From: Catonia carolina
Taxonomy: Eukaryota; Arthropoda; Insecta; Hemiptera; Achilidae
Direction: 5' to 3'
Length of the DNA stretch: 64,000 nt
Assembly: GCA_035578175.1 (NCBI GenBank)
Contig: JAQMRL010000008.1
Coordinates: 65,815,041 to 65,879,040 of the forward strand
Of this stretch, positions 1 through 10,621 are shown one piece after another (position 1 is the first letter of the stretch; every line of letters starts with the position of its first letter). Below the pieces are notes generated by a model that saw only the letters and a list, made by a program, of their open reading frames with translations, had not been told where the DNA came from and searched no databases. A program made the position numbers and the translations under genes.

Positions 1-480
1 ACCGTTAAGCACTACGCGGTTCACTCAAAGACAGATAAATCGAGACTGACTAGACAGTAAAAAAACCGGCGCTTATATAGGTGGGCTAATGGAGAGTTCG
101 AGAAAAGACAGAGATTTTCGATATGATAATAAAATACAAAATCCTTCGGACGGCTTTTGGATAAATCTTAACAACTGTAAACAAATTAAGATTGAATAGA
201 AGATGTTACAAAAAGGCTAATTATCTAAATAGGTGGCCGGCTCTCACAATACCCGTACAACAATAAACCTGTACTACCTGTACTATAAAAAACCATTTAT
301 ATTACACATAATATTTCCAACTATTTCCCGGAAAACCCCATTTATTACTCTTATTATTTACGTTAACATTTTTAAACTCTCGGTCTTTCTCGAACATAAT
401 TTCCTTTTCGATATTGTCACAATATTAAATGTATTTATTCTCAAAAACAGCCATAATCCATTACGTCATTCTATAAAAAT
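1..480 (-). repeat. Promoter-like leader repeat, copy 1 (runs off window start)
   Basis: This stretch aligns, with gaps, to 11510-11970. Shared blocks include the sequence around 340-365 with 11865-11885 and the phrase atattgtcacaatat at 411-425. On the minus strand a TATA box (TATATAAGC, plus positions 71-79) lies about 32 bases upstream of an arthropod-type initiator with TCAGTCT (plus 43-49). The same TATA-to-initiator spacing is seen in the second copy. There the leader runs on towards the jockey gag ORF. I infer that a related element starts near position 47 and leaves the window to the left. An LTR U3/R segment is the main alternative. Confidence 0.5.
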
Positions 481-739
481 GTAAAAAACAAAATTTTCTT
501 ATCGGCACAAAAATGTATTATTTGTTACTATTTAAATTGCTAGCTTTCAGAATGTATATAAGGGTTAAAATAAAAATGTTAAAGTGTTAAATGTTCAGAA
601 AATATATTTTCCCCTTAAGGCGGTAAGTAGTAAAACAATTTTAAGATTATCCAATCATGCATCTTGTTGTCAAAAAAATTGTGCCAAGAGGAGAACTATG
701 AAAGTAGTCAGTGTTCAGTATTGCTTCTGTTTGAATTTT

Positions 740-1150
740 GAATTCCCTCCGTTCTCTCTGGCGCTGGCCGCGTGTGGACCAATCACAGCTCTTCCCCGGC
801 TTGGCGCTCTCACTGTCCTTTAGCAACCTGTTTCCTTTCTACGTCACAAACGTATTTCCGTCTTCTCTGTTCGATCTCCTCCGTAATGGCTGCCGTTTAC
901 CTGTAAGCTGCTTCGATGTGTTCATCAGTTTACATCCAAGCCGATTCCCGTAAATTGACATGTAAATGTAAGTCTAAGTTGATTGTACTGAGTTATGTGC
1001 CTGTTGATATGTACTGATGTTTTATTACAAGTGAACAGTTAATAATCGCCGTTTACCGCAAAGTAAAGTAATGCCACGTTTCTTCACACTTAATGGAGTC
1101 TTCTGCCGATTAATGCTGAGTCCTACACATCGCTGTTTCTCAAGTAAGTA
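740..1150 (+). promoter_or_regulatory. Candidate host promoter and first exon
   Basis: This is richer in CpG than its surroundings. It contains a CCAAT box (779-783, in ggaccaatcac), a CRE-like TACGTCAC (840-847) and a short open start, ATGGCTGCCG, at 886 in an acceptable Kozak context. A 5' splice donor GTAAGC follows at 903 and a near-perfect donor, caa|GTAAGT, at 1144. No repeat in the window resembles it. The arrangement fits a TATA-less insect promoter with a short 5' exon, the rest of the gene lying beyond the repeats. No protein family can be assigned because only six codons would be coding. It may instead be chance G+C enrichment. Confidence 0.3.
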
Positions 1151-3087
1151 CAATTTAACTTTGCTGGTATGTTGATAGAGACAATTGGATTCCGTTTATT
1201 CATTGTTTACCTGTGGTTCCTGTGTTACCATCTTGGCCGCTTCGCTGGAGTTAATGCGTCGAAATTAACCACGGATTTAAGTATCCATCTAAGTAATATA
1301 TCGAGTATTCCATTGCCTCATTTATTACAAGCCTTTGTACGTTACAGTTAGTTTTGTCTAACTAAGTTTTGTTGATTTTTTTGGAGGAACGAGCCATTTT
1401 TACCAAATTTACTTGATATTTATTATATCTTTAAAATACATAAAATAACTAGTATGTACAAAAGTTTATGTACAAATTCCAAAAAACTCTCTTTGTCCAG
1501 TTGAGACATCCATGTTTTTATACTGCAGTTCCATCGACACAGGAAATCTTTCTCCAGAAAGAATTATACGCATACTGACGTAAAAATATATATAAATTTT
1601 ATAATAAACCAAAGTTCAATATTGAAAGTTCACGCTTTTATTAAGAAATAGAAGAACATAAGGCTAAGTTTTCTTCACTCGTCATTTAAGAAGTTATTCA
1701 AGCATGAATTCACAATGTTAAGATAAGTTCAACTGTCAGTTTTCCAAACGATTTATTTGCTATAAAGCAAAATAGCTATAGCGTACTGTTTTATAGACCA
1801 ATTCTATAGAGGGATGTAGGCAACATATAAAATGCAAGCACAAAACCTATTACCACAAATAAAAACATTTTATGTATCCAAAAAGCTCAGACCGTGTAAG
1901 TTATCGCTCAATTTTATATAGTACACATTGATATACTATAAACATTGTGCTTATCTTCATTTTAAGTAAATATAAATTTGTCCAAAAAGATTTTATTGGG
2001 CTTTAAATGTGTACACTAGTAATTCACATAAATTTATTTATTATAGTCTATATAATAAAAAATTAATTATTTCCTAAGCAACATTATAAATTTTTGTAAC
2101 TTTTTGTAAAACATTTGATTTAGGGTATATTATTCCCAAAATATCAGTTATCTGATAATATTAAATATTTGTATCTATCTTTTCAGTTTCAAACACCCAT
2201 TTTTGGTATATTTTCCCCATTCATAAGCAATGAAAATCCAGCCCTGTCCAGAATGACTCTTTAGATCACCTGTCCATCTCATTTGTGGTATTCCTGTGAC
2301 TCACATTTGTACAAAGATAGGATCTGTTTGTAGATCTCCAAGAATTCTGTCTCCAAGAATAACCGAAAAATGTATTTTTAATCGTAGCTGTTGTATTGAC
2401 AAAACACATACTTTTGTCCTGTTACTTAGCTATGTGTTTTCCTATTTCCTGACAATTCAGATACTCAGCATTCGTCCCTACATAGTTTTTATCATGTTAT
2501 TATACTGTGGGCAATTTGAACTGGTAAAACTCTTGTACACACAGTTCCGATAAAGTATATTCATAACTTATTCTTTCAACAAGGTCTACAATAATGTTAA
2601 TGTACACAAAAATGCCTACAACCTTATTTCAATGTACAAACATACAAATAATTATTTCATTTTAAAATATATACCTATTTAATGTGTCCCAGTAAAAATT
2701 AAAATTATAAATTACAGGAACTAAACGACAAAAACTCACTAAACTATACTCTACAGGCGCACGCAACTAACTAAACAGATTGGTTTGAATATAAATAATG
2801 AACAGAAAATCATATATGAAAACAAATTAGTCTCATCATTTCTGACAAATTATTAATACCAACAGTGAAAACAAAACGTAGTGATGGTGTGTGAGTCGCA
2901 CATTACAGTAGTGTTTGTATACTTTTGTGACTGTACCATCGTTGCATGGTGAGAGAAGAAGCGTGGAGTAGATAAACACCGAAGCTGCTTGTGTCAATTC
3001 GAATAGTCCTAGGTATGCTATTCTTCAATGTAAATACGTATTTATGCATGGAAGCCAAATGACAACTTAAAATATGAACTAATTCAA
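1151..3087. other. AT-rich DNA, no gene seen
   Basis: Only short chance ORFs (under 90 codons) with no recognisable domain. If the exon just upstream is real, this would be intron. No repeat shared with the rest of the window was noticed. Confidence 0.5.
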
Positions 3088-3250
3088 TTTTTTTTTATTG
3101 GTTTAACGTCCAACTATTCTGCAATTACTGCTAATGCAGACGGTGAAGGATGAAATTTTTTTGTAACGTATAAAAATATTCCGTGCCTGAATGAAATTCG
3201 AACCCAAGACCGTATGATGAGAGACGAGCAACTACGCCAATGCGGCAGGC
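3088..3250 (-). repeat. tRNA-derived SINE-1, copy A
   Basis: The plus strand starts with a T-rich run (poly-A tail of the minus-strand element). It continues through the SINE-1 body (ggtttaacgtcc, gcagacggtga, gtaacgta) to a head containing the complement of a pol III B box (minus ggGTTCGAATTTC). The family is shared with 5195-5325 and 57552-57678. The hexamer attcaa flanks both ends (3082-3087 and 3251-3256) and may be part of the target-site duplication. SINEs of this kind are transcribed by RNA polymerase III and mobilised by a LINE. Confidence 0.75.
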
Positions 3251-3464
3251 ATTCAAATATATCATAGGCGTAATTGTAAAAATTTTATGTTTTTGAGTAC
3301 CTACCAACTTTGAGATTTTTGAACCAGGAAATACGTCTTCTACCTACGTCACGTCAATAAGCTATTCTTCCTTATAATATAGATTGTAATTTATTTTAAT
3401 CTATTTTATAATTTAATATATAATAATAATGTATAATAAAAATATTTTATAATCTATTTTATAA

Positions 3465-3695
3465 TGTTGCGCATTATAAGTCCCAAATACTTGACCTTCC
3501 TAAACTTTATCGTGTTCGTGGCTTCTTTTAATTTCTGCATGCGTCTGAATACCTCCTTATTAGAAACACGATCCACCCAGGAGACTCTCAGCATTCTTCT
3601 ATGTAATTATATCTCAAATGCTTCAAGTCATTTACTCATCAACTCATTAAGCTTCCAAGACTCCACGCCATAAAACAGAACCGAACTGTTGTGGT
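3465..3695 (-). pseudogene. RTE-type reverse transcriptase C-terminal fragment
   Basis: Minus-strand translation gives RRMLRVSWVDRVSNKEVFRR (3541-3600), followed by residues of the KYLG(H)IMRN type. This is the usual C-terminal tail of insect endonuclease/reverse transcriptases. In-frame stops and a frame change upstream show it is dead. The catalytic domains are missing, as in most 5'- or internally truncated LINE copies. It is cut on its upstream side by SINE-3. Confidence 0.75.
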
Positions 3696-3702
3696 AAGGA
3701 CA

Positions 3703-3868
3703 CCAATTTATTTATTTATTTTCATGGAGTGATAATGAATACATAAGCTTTGGCTTGTGCGTAGGTAATATTATGACGATGAAAAATATGCGAGGCCTAA
3801 CCGGGAATTGGACCAGGAAACCTGGCATAGAAGCCAGTTACGCTTAACACTACACCATGGGACAACCC
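3703..3868 (-). repeat. tRNA-derived SINE-3
   Basis: On the minus strand there is a pol III A-box-like TGGTGTAGTGTT (plus 3846-3857), a 5-bp anticodon-type stem CTGGC/GCCAG, and a B-box-like GGTCCAATTCCCGG (plus 3801-3814). A body follows and then a tail of AATA repeats (plus 3705-3722). The head is clearly tRNA-like, but there is no acceptor stem, so it is not a tRNA gene. Only one copy was noticed. It sits between two RT fragments of opposite strand. Confidence 0.65.
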
Positions 3869-3924
3869 AAAAATATACGATGATTAAACACAGATAGCTC
3901 AGCAGAGAATTGAATTGAAACCTT

Positions 3925-4050
3925 AGGGAGAAAAGACAAAGAGGATGCCCAGTAAAGCAATGGATAAGTGAGGTAATGGAGGCGGTGATCAGTAGCGGCT
4001 TACAGAAGAGTGACTGGATGAATCGGGAGGTTTGGTGTATGAAATGCAAA
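3925..4050 (+). pseudogene. Endonuclease/reverse transcriptase C-terminal scrap
   Basis: Plus-strand codons read RQRGCPVKQWISEVMEAV, then SDWMNREVWCMKC. This is the extreme C terminus of a common insect non-LTR polyprotein (the RGRP..W..EV..A........W..R..W pattern). No upstream domain is present. The overlapping minus-strand ORF at 3771-4049 is its shadow. Confidence 0.7.
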
Positions 4051-5190
4051 AATGGTAATAATAACTATACACAGTTTCAAAAAACTTTCTTACACTTTCA
4101 TACATATTCTTAACTGACGTTAACGGAAGGAAGTCTTATTATTTTATCATCCATTTAATAACGCTCGAATAAACTACATCGATAAAGGAATGAATGTTGT
4201 TAAGCTGCTTGAGTCTTATCAAATATCTAATAGTATTAACACGTGTTATTTCTAGTATATTGAAAGAGGAACTATTTTGTAAGAAAATTTTCAATAAAAA
4301 CGTTTATATTACAATTTTCAATGATAATATTGATTAAATATTTTTAGTCTTGTAAAACGAAATAAAAGATCTCCGAACTTTAAGAATTCAAGATATTTAG
4401 CAGGTTTCATTCGAGCTTTTTGTTCTTCCTGGATTCGTCAACATTGTTGTCTGGATAATAAGCGTAAAAAGAATTCTTAAGGTACTTAAAAGGAAGTAAG
4501 TTTTGTCTCATGTTTTACGTGACAACAAGGTAATAGAAGATTACATCATTCAACAAATCTACTTGGTTTCTTCCTTGATTATCACAAACTACATAAACCA
4601 CGTTCTTATTAAAAAACTTTTTTGTAAATCATAGGGATTTAGATTAAGTCGGTTCATGACAAAATCATGGATTTACTCGCAGTAAAATCAGTTTTAATAT
4701 TCCTCAAACTAGGTATATAGCCATTGAGTCCTTTGTGTATAAACTCAACAAGTTGAATATAATCAACAGGTATATTTCACAAAATTCTTGTATATTCCAG
4801 TCTGCTCTTAACTTATTATTGCGTAAATGTGATTTTAACTCTTTGCGTCGTTCTTTAAAATTATTTCGTTCTTGTAATATTCATTAATCAAAATTGTTAA
4901 AATAGTAATGTTTGTTACCAACTTGATAAAACAAAACTGTTGTATGAATTATTTAATCCCGTAAAAACAATGTGTGAGGGAGTATATATATGGTAGTCCA
5001 TAAATTATTGGAATAATATAATTTTTTTTAATACAAACTAGATAAAAATTGTACATTTTGTCCAAATAAATCAATTATTAAGCTAGATTTCTAACAAATT
5101 ATAATTAGATACTGAAATTAAATTAATTACTATCTTAAGCTTAAACTAAACTAGACTATGATTAAAATACTATCACTTAATAATCAAAAC
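4051..5190. other. AT-rich DNA, no gene seen
   Basis: Very low G+C, no long ORF, no shared repeat recognised. Confidence 0.5.
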
Positions 5191-5194
5191 AAAA

Positions 5195-5325
5195 ATGATT
5201 CACGGGTAGTTGGTAACCTACTCGCCTCTTATTATGCGGTCGTGGGTTCGAATCCCACTCAGGCACGGCATATTTTCATACGTTACAAAAAAATCATTTC
5301 ATCCACCACAGTTGCACTCCAACGT
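5195..5325 (+). repeat. tRNA-derived SINE-1, copy B
   Basis: The head has an A-box-like segment (gtagttggtaacctac, about 5207-5222) and a perfect T arm, GTGGG-TTCGAAT-CCCAC (5242-5258). The body cggcatattttcatacgtta matches copies A and C. The usual tail is absent: after about 5310 the sequence runs straight into the histone-type hairpin element. It is not a functional tRNA gene, since no matching 5' acceptor strand precedes the head. Confidence 0.75.
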
Positions 5326-5329
5326 CGTC

Positions 5330-5870
5330 GCTAATGACCGTTGCAGTTAATGAGACTGTCACCGGATGGTGACATTAAGTGGCAATCCTTATCTGTTTGG
5401 TAGCCCAAAAAAGGGCTGTTAATGTGTGTATCCGGACAGAGCTGATTTATGACCCTGAAAAGGGCCGGTGTAAACCTTAATAAGCTGGTCCTGAAAAGGA
5501 CCGTTGTGCCGGTCTTGAAGAAGACCGGTGTAGGCAGCGCGTGGCTGCGACGAGAGCAGTGGCTCAAGTTGCTGGCCCTGAAAAAGGGCCAGTTAAAACC
5601 TTAATAAATTGGTCTTGAAAAGGACCGTTGTAGCCTACTGGTCTCGAAGGAGACCGGCGTAGGCAGCGCGTGGCTGCGGCTGTTGCGGCGGCAGCGGCTG
5701 CGAGAGCTGGGGCGACGGCTGCTGCGTTGCTGGCTGCTGAAAGTTTTAGAGCATCTTCCTTCTTTCTCTCGTGGATGTAGTCGGTCGATCTTCGTCGGAG
5801 ATGTAGAGCGTAATGACAAGCGGCTCAGTGCACTGCGCTTATATACCTAGCTAATGAGAGCGCTATGGTA
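5330..5870 (-). repeat. TATA-driven element with an array of histone-type 3' hairpins
   Basis: Read on the minus strand, a TATA box (plus 5838-5845) is followed by a G+C-rich, alanine/arginine-codon-like tract. Then come seven hairpins, most of the 16-nt, 6-bp-stem, 4-base-loop type, at plus 5640-5655, 5611-5626, 5572-5592, 5511-5526, 5487-5502, 5451-5466 and 5402-5417. GGTCCTTTTCAGGACC is a perfect match to the metazoan histone mRNA stem-loop (GGYYYT TTTC ARRRCC). The last hairpin is followed by ACCA and a purine-rich run, as at histone 3' ends. A further hairpin, GTCACC-ggat-GGTGAC, lies at 5358-5373. About 124 bp is tandemly duplicated (aaaccttaataa at 5472 and 5596). I find no histone reading frame. 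A related copy lies at 35774-36466. Confidence 0.6.
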
Positions 5871-6088
5871 GGGGTGGTTACTCGCTTGGCCTTAGCAACA
5901 AAGCCCTCTGTCGGTACGCAGCCGAAAGGTTTGTCAAAGGGTCTGCTGCACCGACAAGGGCCGGGAGAAGTATTGAAGGCCGGCAACACAGTAAATGATT
6001 AATTATAAGGGGTGGCGGTGACAAGACGTTAAAAAAAATAAAATAAAAATAATGACTTACCTGTTCACATCCACTTGCTACCATCTTA

Positions 6089-6187
6089 CGCGCGTGCGCG
6101 CGCACACACACACACACGCGCGCGCGCGCGCGCGCACGCACACACACATACACACGCGCGCGCGCACGCACACACACACACACACAC
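6089..6187. repeat. CA/CG alternating microsatellite
   Basis: About 100 bp of alternating purine-pyrimidine sequence, with runs of (CA)n broken by (CG)n and GCGTGCGC. The run is open in several frames, which explains the His/Thr/Arg-rich and Cys/Val/Arg-rich ORFs called across it; these are not genes. Such sequence can adopt Z-DNA. Confidence 0.95.
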
Positions 6188-7249
6188 CTGTAACTACGCT
6201 ATTCGGAAACTGCCCGACAAGACTAATTTCATTCACAGTCCAATTCACATATTATTTATTACATCCATATCCTGTAGAAACCTAAACTTAGCTTTTACAA
6301 TACTTTATCGGAAAAGATCTGATAAAACGTAGTACAATTCAGACTACATCATTTTCTGTAACAAAATTGTATTTAATTGTTAATCATAAACTACTTGAGA
6401 AAAAATTAGTTTTAAATATACTTTTTTAATTTATTTTTATCATTACTAGGCATTTATAATCATATTGTCTTTCCAGTCAAACTGTTTATAATTTAAACTA
6501 AATGAATTTTTCATTTAAGAGTATAGTTTGATAAAATTCAGTATCTTTGTTATGTAAATTTTTAAATATTACTAAAGAAGTCTTCATTTCATTTTTAAAT
6601 ATATTCCCCTGGAGGAATTGGTTAAACGTTTTATAAAGTTGAAAGGGTCCTTTTGTTGTTATTTGGAGATCATCTTATATCAACAAGGCAAAGTATCGGA
6701 AGTTTACCTAAGAGGCAAAATTATATGAACAAAAACCAATAAAATAAATTTATTCTTTATTTGAAATTCTTCATTATTTGTATTTTCAAATAATAAAGCT
6801 TTCAATATTTTATTAGAATAAATTCTTATCTTAACGTTATATTTACCTAACAAAATTGTATAAAGGTAATTTTCGATATATCTATTAGATGTTTTCCTCA
6901 TTCACTCGGTAACTTTCGAAGCGGTTACGAATTGAATGATATTACAAACAAATAAATAAATTTGTTTAGTTTACGAGAATGTTAGTTATTTTATTCAAAA
7001 TAGTGAATGATTGTTATTTTATCTGATCTACTATACAAAATTTATGAAAAATTGTTATGTAACTTACAAAAATATAAGTTTTATAACACTTTTTTCTAAG
7101 GTCCGTTCCGGTAACTGGGTAAAACACATAATTAACAAACTATCGTTTAGAATATTACAAGTATTTATTAAACATTATAAATTACAAATTATTACCATCA
7201 AGAAACTTATAACAAATAATAATAAATTAATGACATTAATTGGCTTTAA
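6188..7249. other. AT-rich DNA, no gene seen
   Basis: Only short chance ORFs. The region near 7000-7250 may be a very diverged upstream part of the leader fragment that follows. Confidence 0.45.
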
Positions 7250-7335
7250 CTACTGCCTGTCTATAACTTGATGGCCTCCCGCAGAGGGAGCAGTATATGG
7301 ATTGTAAAACCATTTCAGAAAACATTTCTAATTTG
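7250..7335 (+). repeat. Fragment of the jockey 5' leader, opposite orientation
   Basis: The plus strand here (ctgtctataacttgatggcc, then attgtaaaaccatttcag) matches the minus strand of about 11450-11530, just upstream of the jockey gag ORF. The jockey copy is therefore flanked by inverted pieces of its own leader, about 4.2 kb apart. The simplest reading is an independent 5' fragment of a second element. Confidence 0.65.
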
Positions 7336-7782
7336 TTCGGTTCGTCCAATTTAAATAATTCTTTCACTGAAAATTAATTGAAAATTTTCTCTTCATTTCG
7401 TTTCCAACAAGTGTACAGTTATCTTTAAAGACCGAAAAGTTTCTCCCATGCGTGTTTCGCGTGATTTGTGTTTCGCTACTTACAAAATTTATTTATGAAA
7501 ATACTTGACAACTTAAAAAGTAATGATTTTCCGTTAAATTTTATTGCATTATCGTTTTCCATAATTATTGTAGAAAAAACATGCCAAATATTATGTTAAT
7601 CCGTGAAATAGTTGTTGAACAATGGCGATGTATTTGAAAATAATACTTTTTTCTTCAAAAACAAATTTTTTACTAAATTATACATTATCTCATTAAGCGA
7701 GTATTTTTCGAAATAATTTTATAGAACAAAGACCATGCGAAATACTACTTTGTTTATAAAAATACGCCATTGTCGACAAGTT
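7336..7782. other. AT-rich DNA, no gene seen
   Basis: No repeat or coding signal recognised. Confidence 0.45.
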
Positions 7783-7929
7783 TCTTTTTTTTCTCTTTAA
7801 TTTTTTATTTACAACTGTAAAATGATACAACAAGCAAATGTGATGATTATCGTGATTATGTAAATGACATGATAGGCATGAGAGGGGTAGGGCCCCCATT
7901 GGTGCCTCCCCAAGAATGAAATTTGTATA
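7783..7929 (-). other. Jockey 3' UTR and poly-A tail
   Basis: This follows the distal ORF2 stop. It aligns with the plus strand at 48420-48560 (shared gcaccaat, catgcctat, attttacag blocks). It ends with minus AATAAA and an A-rich run (plus t-run near 7790-7800). Confidence 0.8.
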
Positions 7930-10621
7930 TCAAATTAGCAGGTCTCTACTCCAGCGTCTTTTAAGGCGTCTAGGGGGATTATCAGGTAAAAGGACGGAGG
8001 AAAGTGAACGCACCAGGGGGTTCTCGTGTTCGTGTGACTTGTCGTGAAAGCGTTTGTATAGATATTCAATGGAATTTTGTACAAGTGGTGTTTTCAAATC
8101 TGTATGTAAGGTTTTGTTGCTAACGTAAAGAGGTGCTTTTGCTATAAGGCGTAATGTTTTTTACTGGAATGCTTGAATTCGTTGCAAGTTAGAGGGTTTG
8201 GTTGAACCGTAGATTTGAGATCCGTAGGTCCAAATAGGTTTCAAAAGAGAACAATATATGCGTAATTTTTGTGCCATTGGTAATTTTGATCGTTTGTGAA
8301 GCAGGGAATATAGTAGTTTAAGTCGGGAATTCAGTAATAAACGTTGCCGTTTGATATGTGTGCTCCAAGTTAGTCGTTTATCAAAAGTCAGACCGAGATA
8401 CTTGACCGTATCTGTTTTTGTGAGAGGTTCATTGTCTATGTATACTGGTGAGCAATCACCATGACGGAGTGTGAAAGTTACGTGAAGGGATTTTGTCGTA
8501 TTAAGTTTTATTTTCCATGTTTTACACCATTCGTATATAAGATTGAGATGATGTTGGAGTGTTAGTGAAGCTTGTATAGAGTTTTGGTCTCGGGCTAATA
8601 TCGCTGTGTCGTCAGCGTAGGTAGCAGTGAGGGTCTGGGGTAGGGTCGGTAGGTCTGAAGTGTATACAGAATAGAGAAGTGGGGCTAAAATTGAGCCCTG
8701 AGGCACGCCGGCTAAGACAATAAAGAAATTTGAGTAGGATGACCCTAAACGAATTCTAAAGAATCTGTCAGATAGGAAGGAATTTATGATAAGGTAGTAG
8801 GTAAATGGTAGTATTTCTTTCAGTTTTTGTAAGAGACCTGTATGCCAAACTCTGTCAAAAGCTTGAGCGACATCTAGGAAACCTGCGGACACATACATCT
8901 TTTGTTCCATAGACGAAGCTATGTAATCAGTCACCCTGTGCAGTTGTTGTGTAGTGGAGTGTTGAGTGCGGAATCCGAATTGATGTGGAGGTAGCATATC
9001 ATGAACCAGCGGAAGAATGCGCTTGTAAAGGAGTTTTTCGAAAATTTTTGAAGGTACTGAGAGGAGGCTTATTGGTCGGTAGGAGGAAGGTAAGTGAAAA
9101 GGTTTGTTCGGTTTTTGTATCATTACTATTTCTGCATACTTCCACTGAGTGGGGAAATATGTCGTGCGCAATATAATATTGAAGATTGTAGTAAGGAGAA
9201 CGAGCGCTTTCCGCGGTAAATGTTTAAGTATTTCAGCTGTTATTAAATCATATCCCGGTGACTTCTTACGAGTTAATCTCGAAATTTCAGATTTTACTTC
9301 GGAGGGGTGAAAGTATTTCGGTGGGAGGGATAATTGAAGCGGTTCATCTAGTGACTGAGTAACGCGTTCGTGATGTACAGATTGGATGTCATTATGGGGA
9401 GTGAATGTTTCAGAAAGATGTTTACCAAAGCATTCAGCTTTGTCGTCATCAGTTATTAGCCGGGGCCCGTCACCCACCCTAAGGGGCATCGATGTCGTGT
9501 GATGCCGTAGTAGGCGTTTTGTGCTGCGCCAGAGACTACCATCCTTCTCGTTCAGAGTTCCAGTATAATTTTCGTATAAGCGGGTGTTGTGTGTTTGAAT
9601 TTGCTGTTTCAGCTCGTTTGTCAGCCGGTTTAAGCGACGTTTATCAGATGGTAGGCGAGTTCTCTGCCAAGTGTTACGGGTGCGGCGTTTTTCACGAATA
9701 AGTTCTCTGATATGAGTGGGATAGTGTGGAGCGTCTGGGACATTTGGACGGTATGGCAGTGATGCCTTCCATGCACACTGTTGAACAGAGGTAGTAAATA
9801 AATCAACAGCATCATCTACCTCCGTGTCCGTTTTAATTGATAATGGGATATCTAAGGCGTGTTCTAAATTGAACTGGAAGAGATCCCAATCCATAGGCCC
9901 GGGAGTAAGACTCGGTCTGCGTTCTGTAGAGACTGGTTGGTCTGAAACCGTTAAAAGTATGGGGGAATGATCTGATGAGAGGTAATTTACTGTGGTTATT
10001 TCAACAGGAAGGTGTGATAGATTCTTACAAACAAAAAAGTCAAGGAGGTCTGGTAATTTGGTACGCGCGGAGGGCCAGTATGTTGGACTATCTGGAGAAA
10101 TATAATGTAGATGATTTTCTGTTATAGCTTTTAGTAAATTTCTGCCCCTGGGAGAACATACACGGGATCCCCACTCTATGTGCTTACCGTTCCAGTCTCC
10201 TCCAATAAGAAACCGATTACCTAGACTATTAAAGAAATCTCTAAACATTTGGGAATTTATGATGTGTCTAGGAGGACAATACACTGATCCTATAGTAAAA
10301 CTTATGCTCTTGCATTGCAAATTTATCAGGGTCGCTTGGACATGAGGAGTGGAAAAAGGTGTTAAAACATTGTGTGTGATTGAGGATTTGACTAGTATGG
10401 CCGTACCCCCATGGCTTGTACCATCCGGATGATCGGTCCGATAGATCCTATAGTCGCGAATATAATCGAGACCTAGCTGTAAGATGTGTCTCTGAGATTA
10501 GGGCTACGTCAATACGGTGAGAATGTAAATATATGTCTAACTCAGTTTTGCGTTTCGTCAGACCGTTTGCATTCCAAAGGAGAACTGTCAGTGGATTTGC
10601 AGTGAGTAAATTAATGGCCAT
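7930..10621 (-). pseudogene. Jockey ORF2: endonuclease plus reverse transcriptase, broken
   Basis: ORF2 starts at ATG 10619-10621, overlapping the ORF1 stop by 11 bases. The first about 50 codons (MAINLLTANPLTVLLWNANG, a typical APE start) are in another frame from the rest, so a one-base shift lies near 10470. The main frame, open 8161-10320 (719 codons), has the APE endonuclease motifs GGDWNGKHIEWG (about residue 40) and SSDHSPI (about 115). The RT follows, with SPGYDLI, SYRPISLLS, VPQGSILAP and the catalytic YADD at plus 8608-8619 (residue about 568). A TAA at 8161-8163 interrupts it. The same frame then continues 76 codons, with family-like sequence, to TGA at 7930-7932. The RT core itself looks undamaged. 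The protein would nick DNA and copy its RNA by target-primed reverse transcription. Confidence 0.9.

Noticed and set aside
233..484. 83-codon ORF
   Set aside because: It lies antisense in the leader repeat; the diverged second copy at 11805-11970 does not keep the frame.
5195..5270. Functional tRNA gene
   Set aside because: The T arm is perfect, but there is no 5' acceptor strand to pair with the 3' side. The same sequence with a common body recurs at two other places, so it is a SINE head.
5330..5870. Histone genes ending at the stem-loops
   Set aside because: I looked on the minus strand in the frames upstream of the hairpins for H4, H3, H2A, H2B and H1 C-terminal residues and found none. 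The hairpins are also only 25-60 bases apart, too close for separate genes.
6052..6332. Three ORFs across the CA/CG run
   Set aside because: They are open only because the dinucleotide repeat has no stop codons; composition is His/Thr/Ala/Arg periodic.
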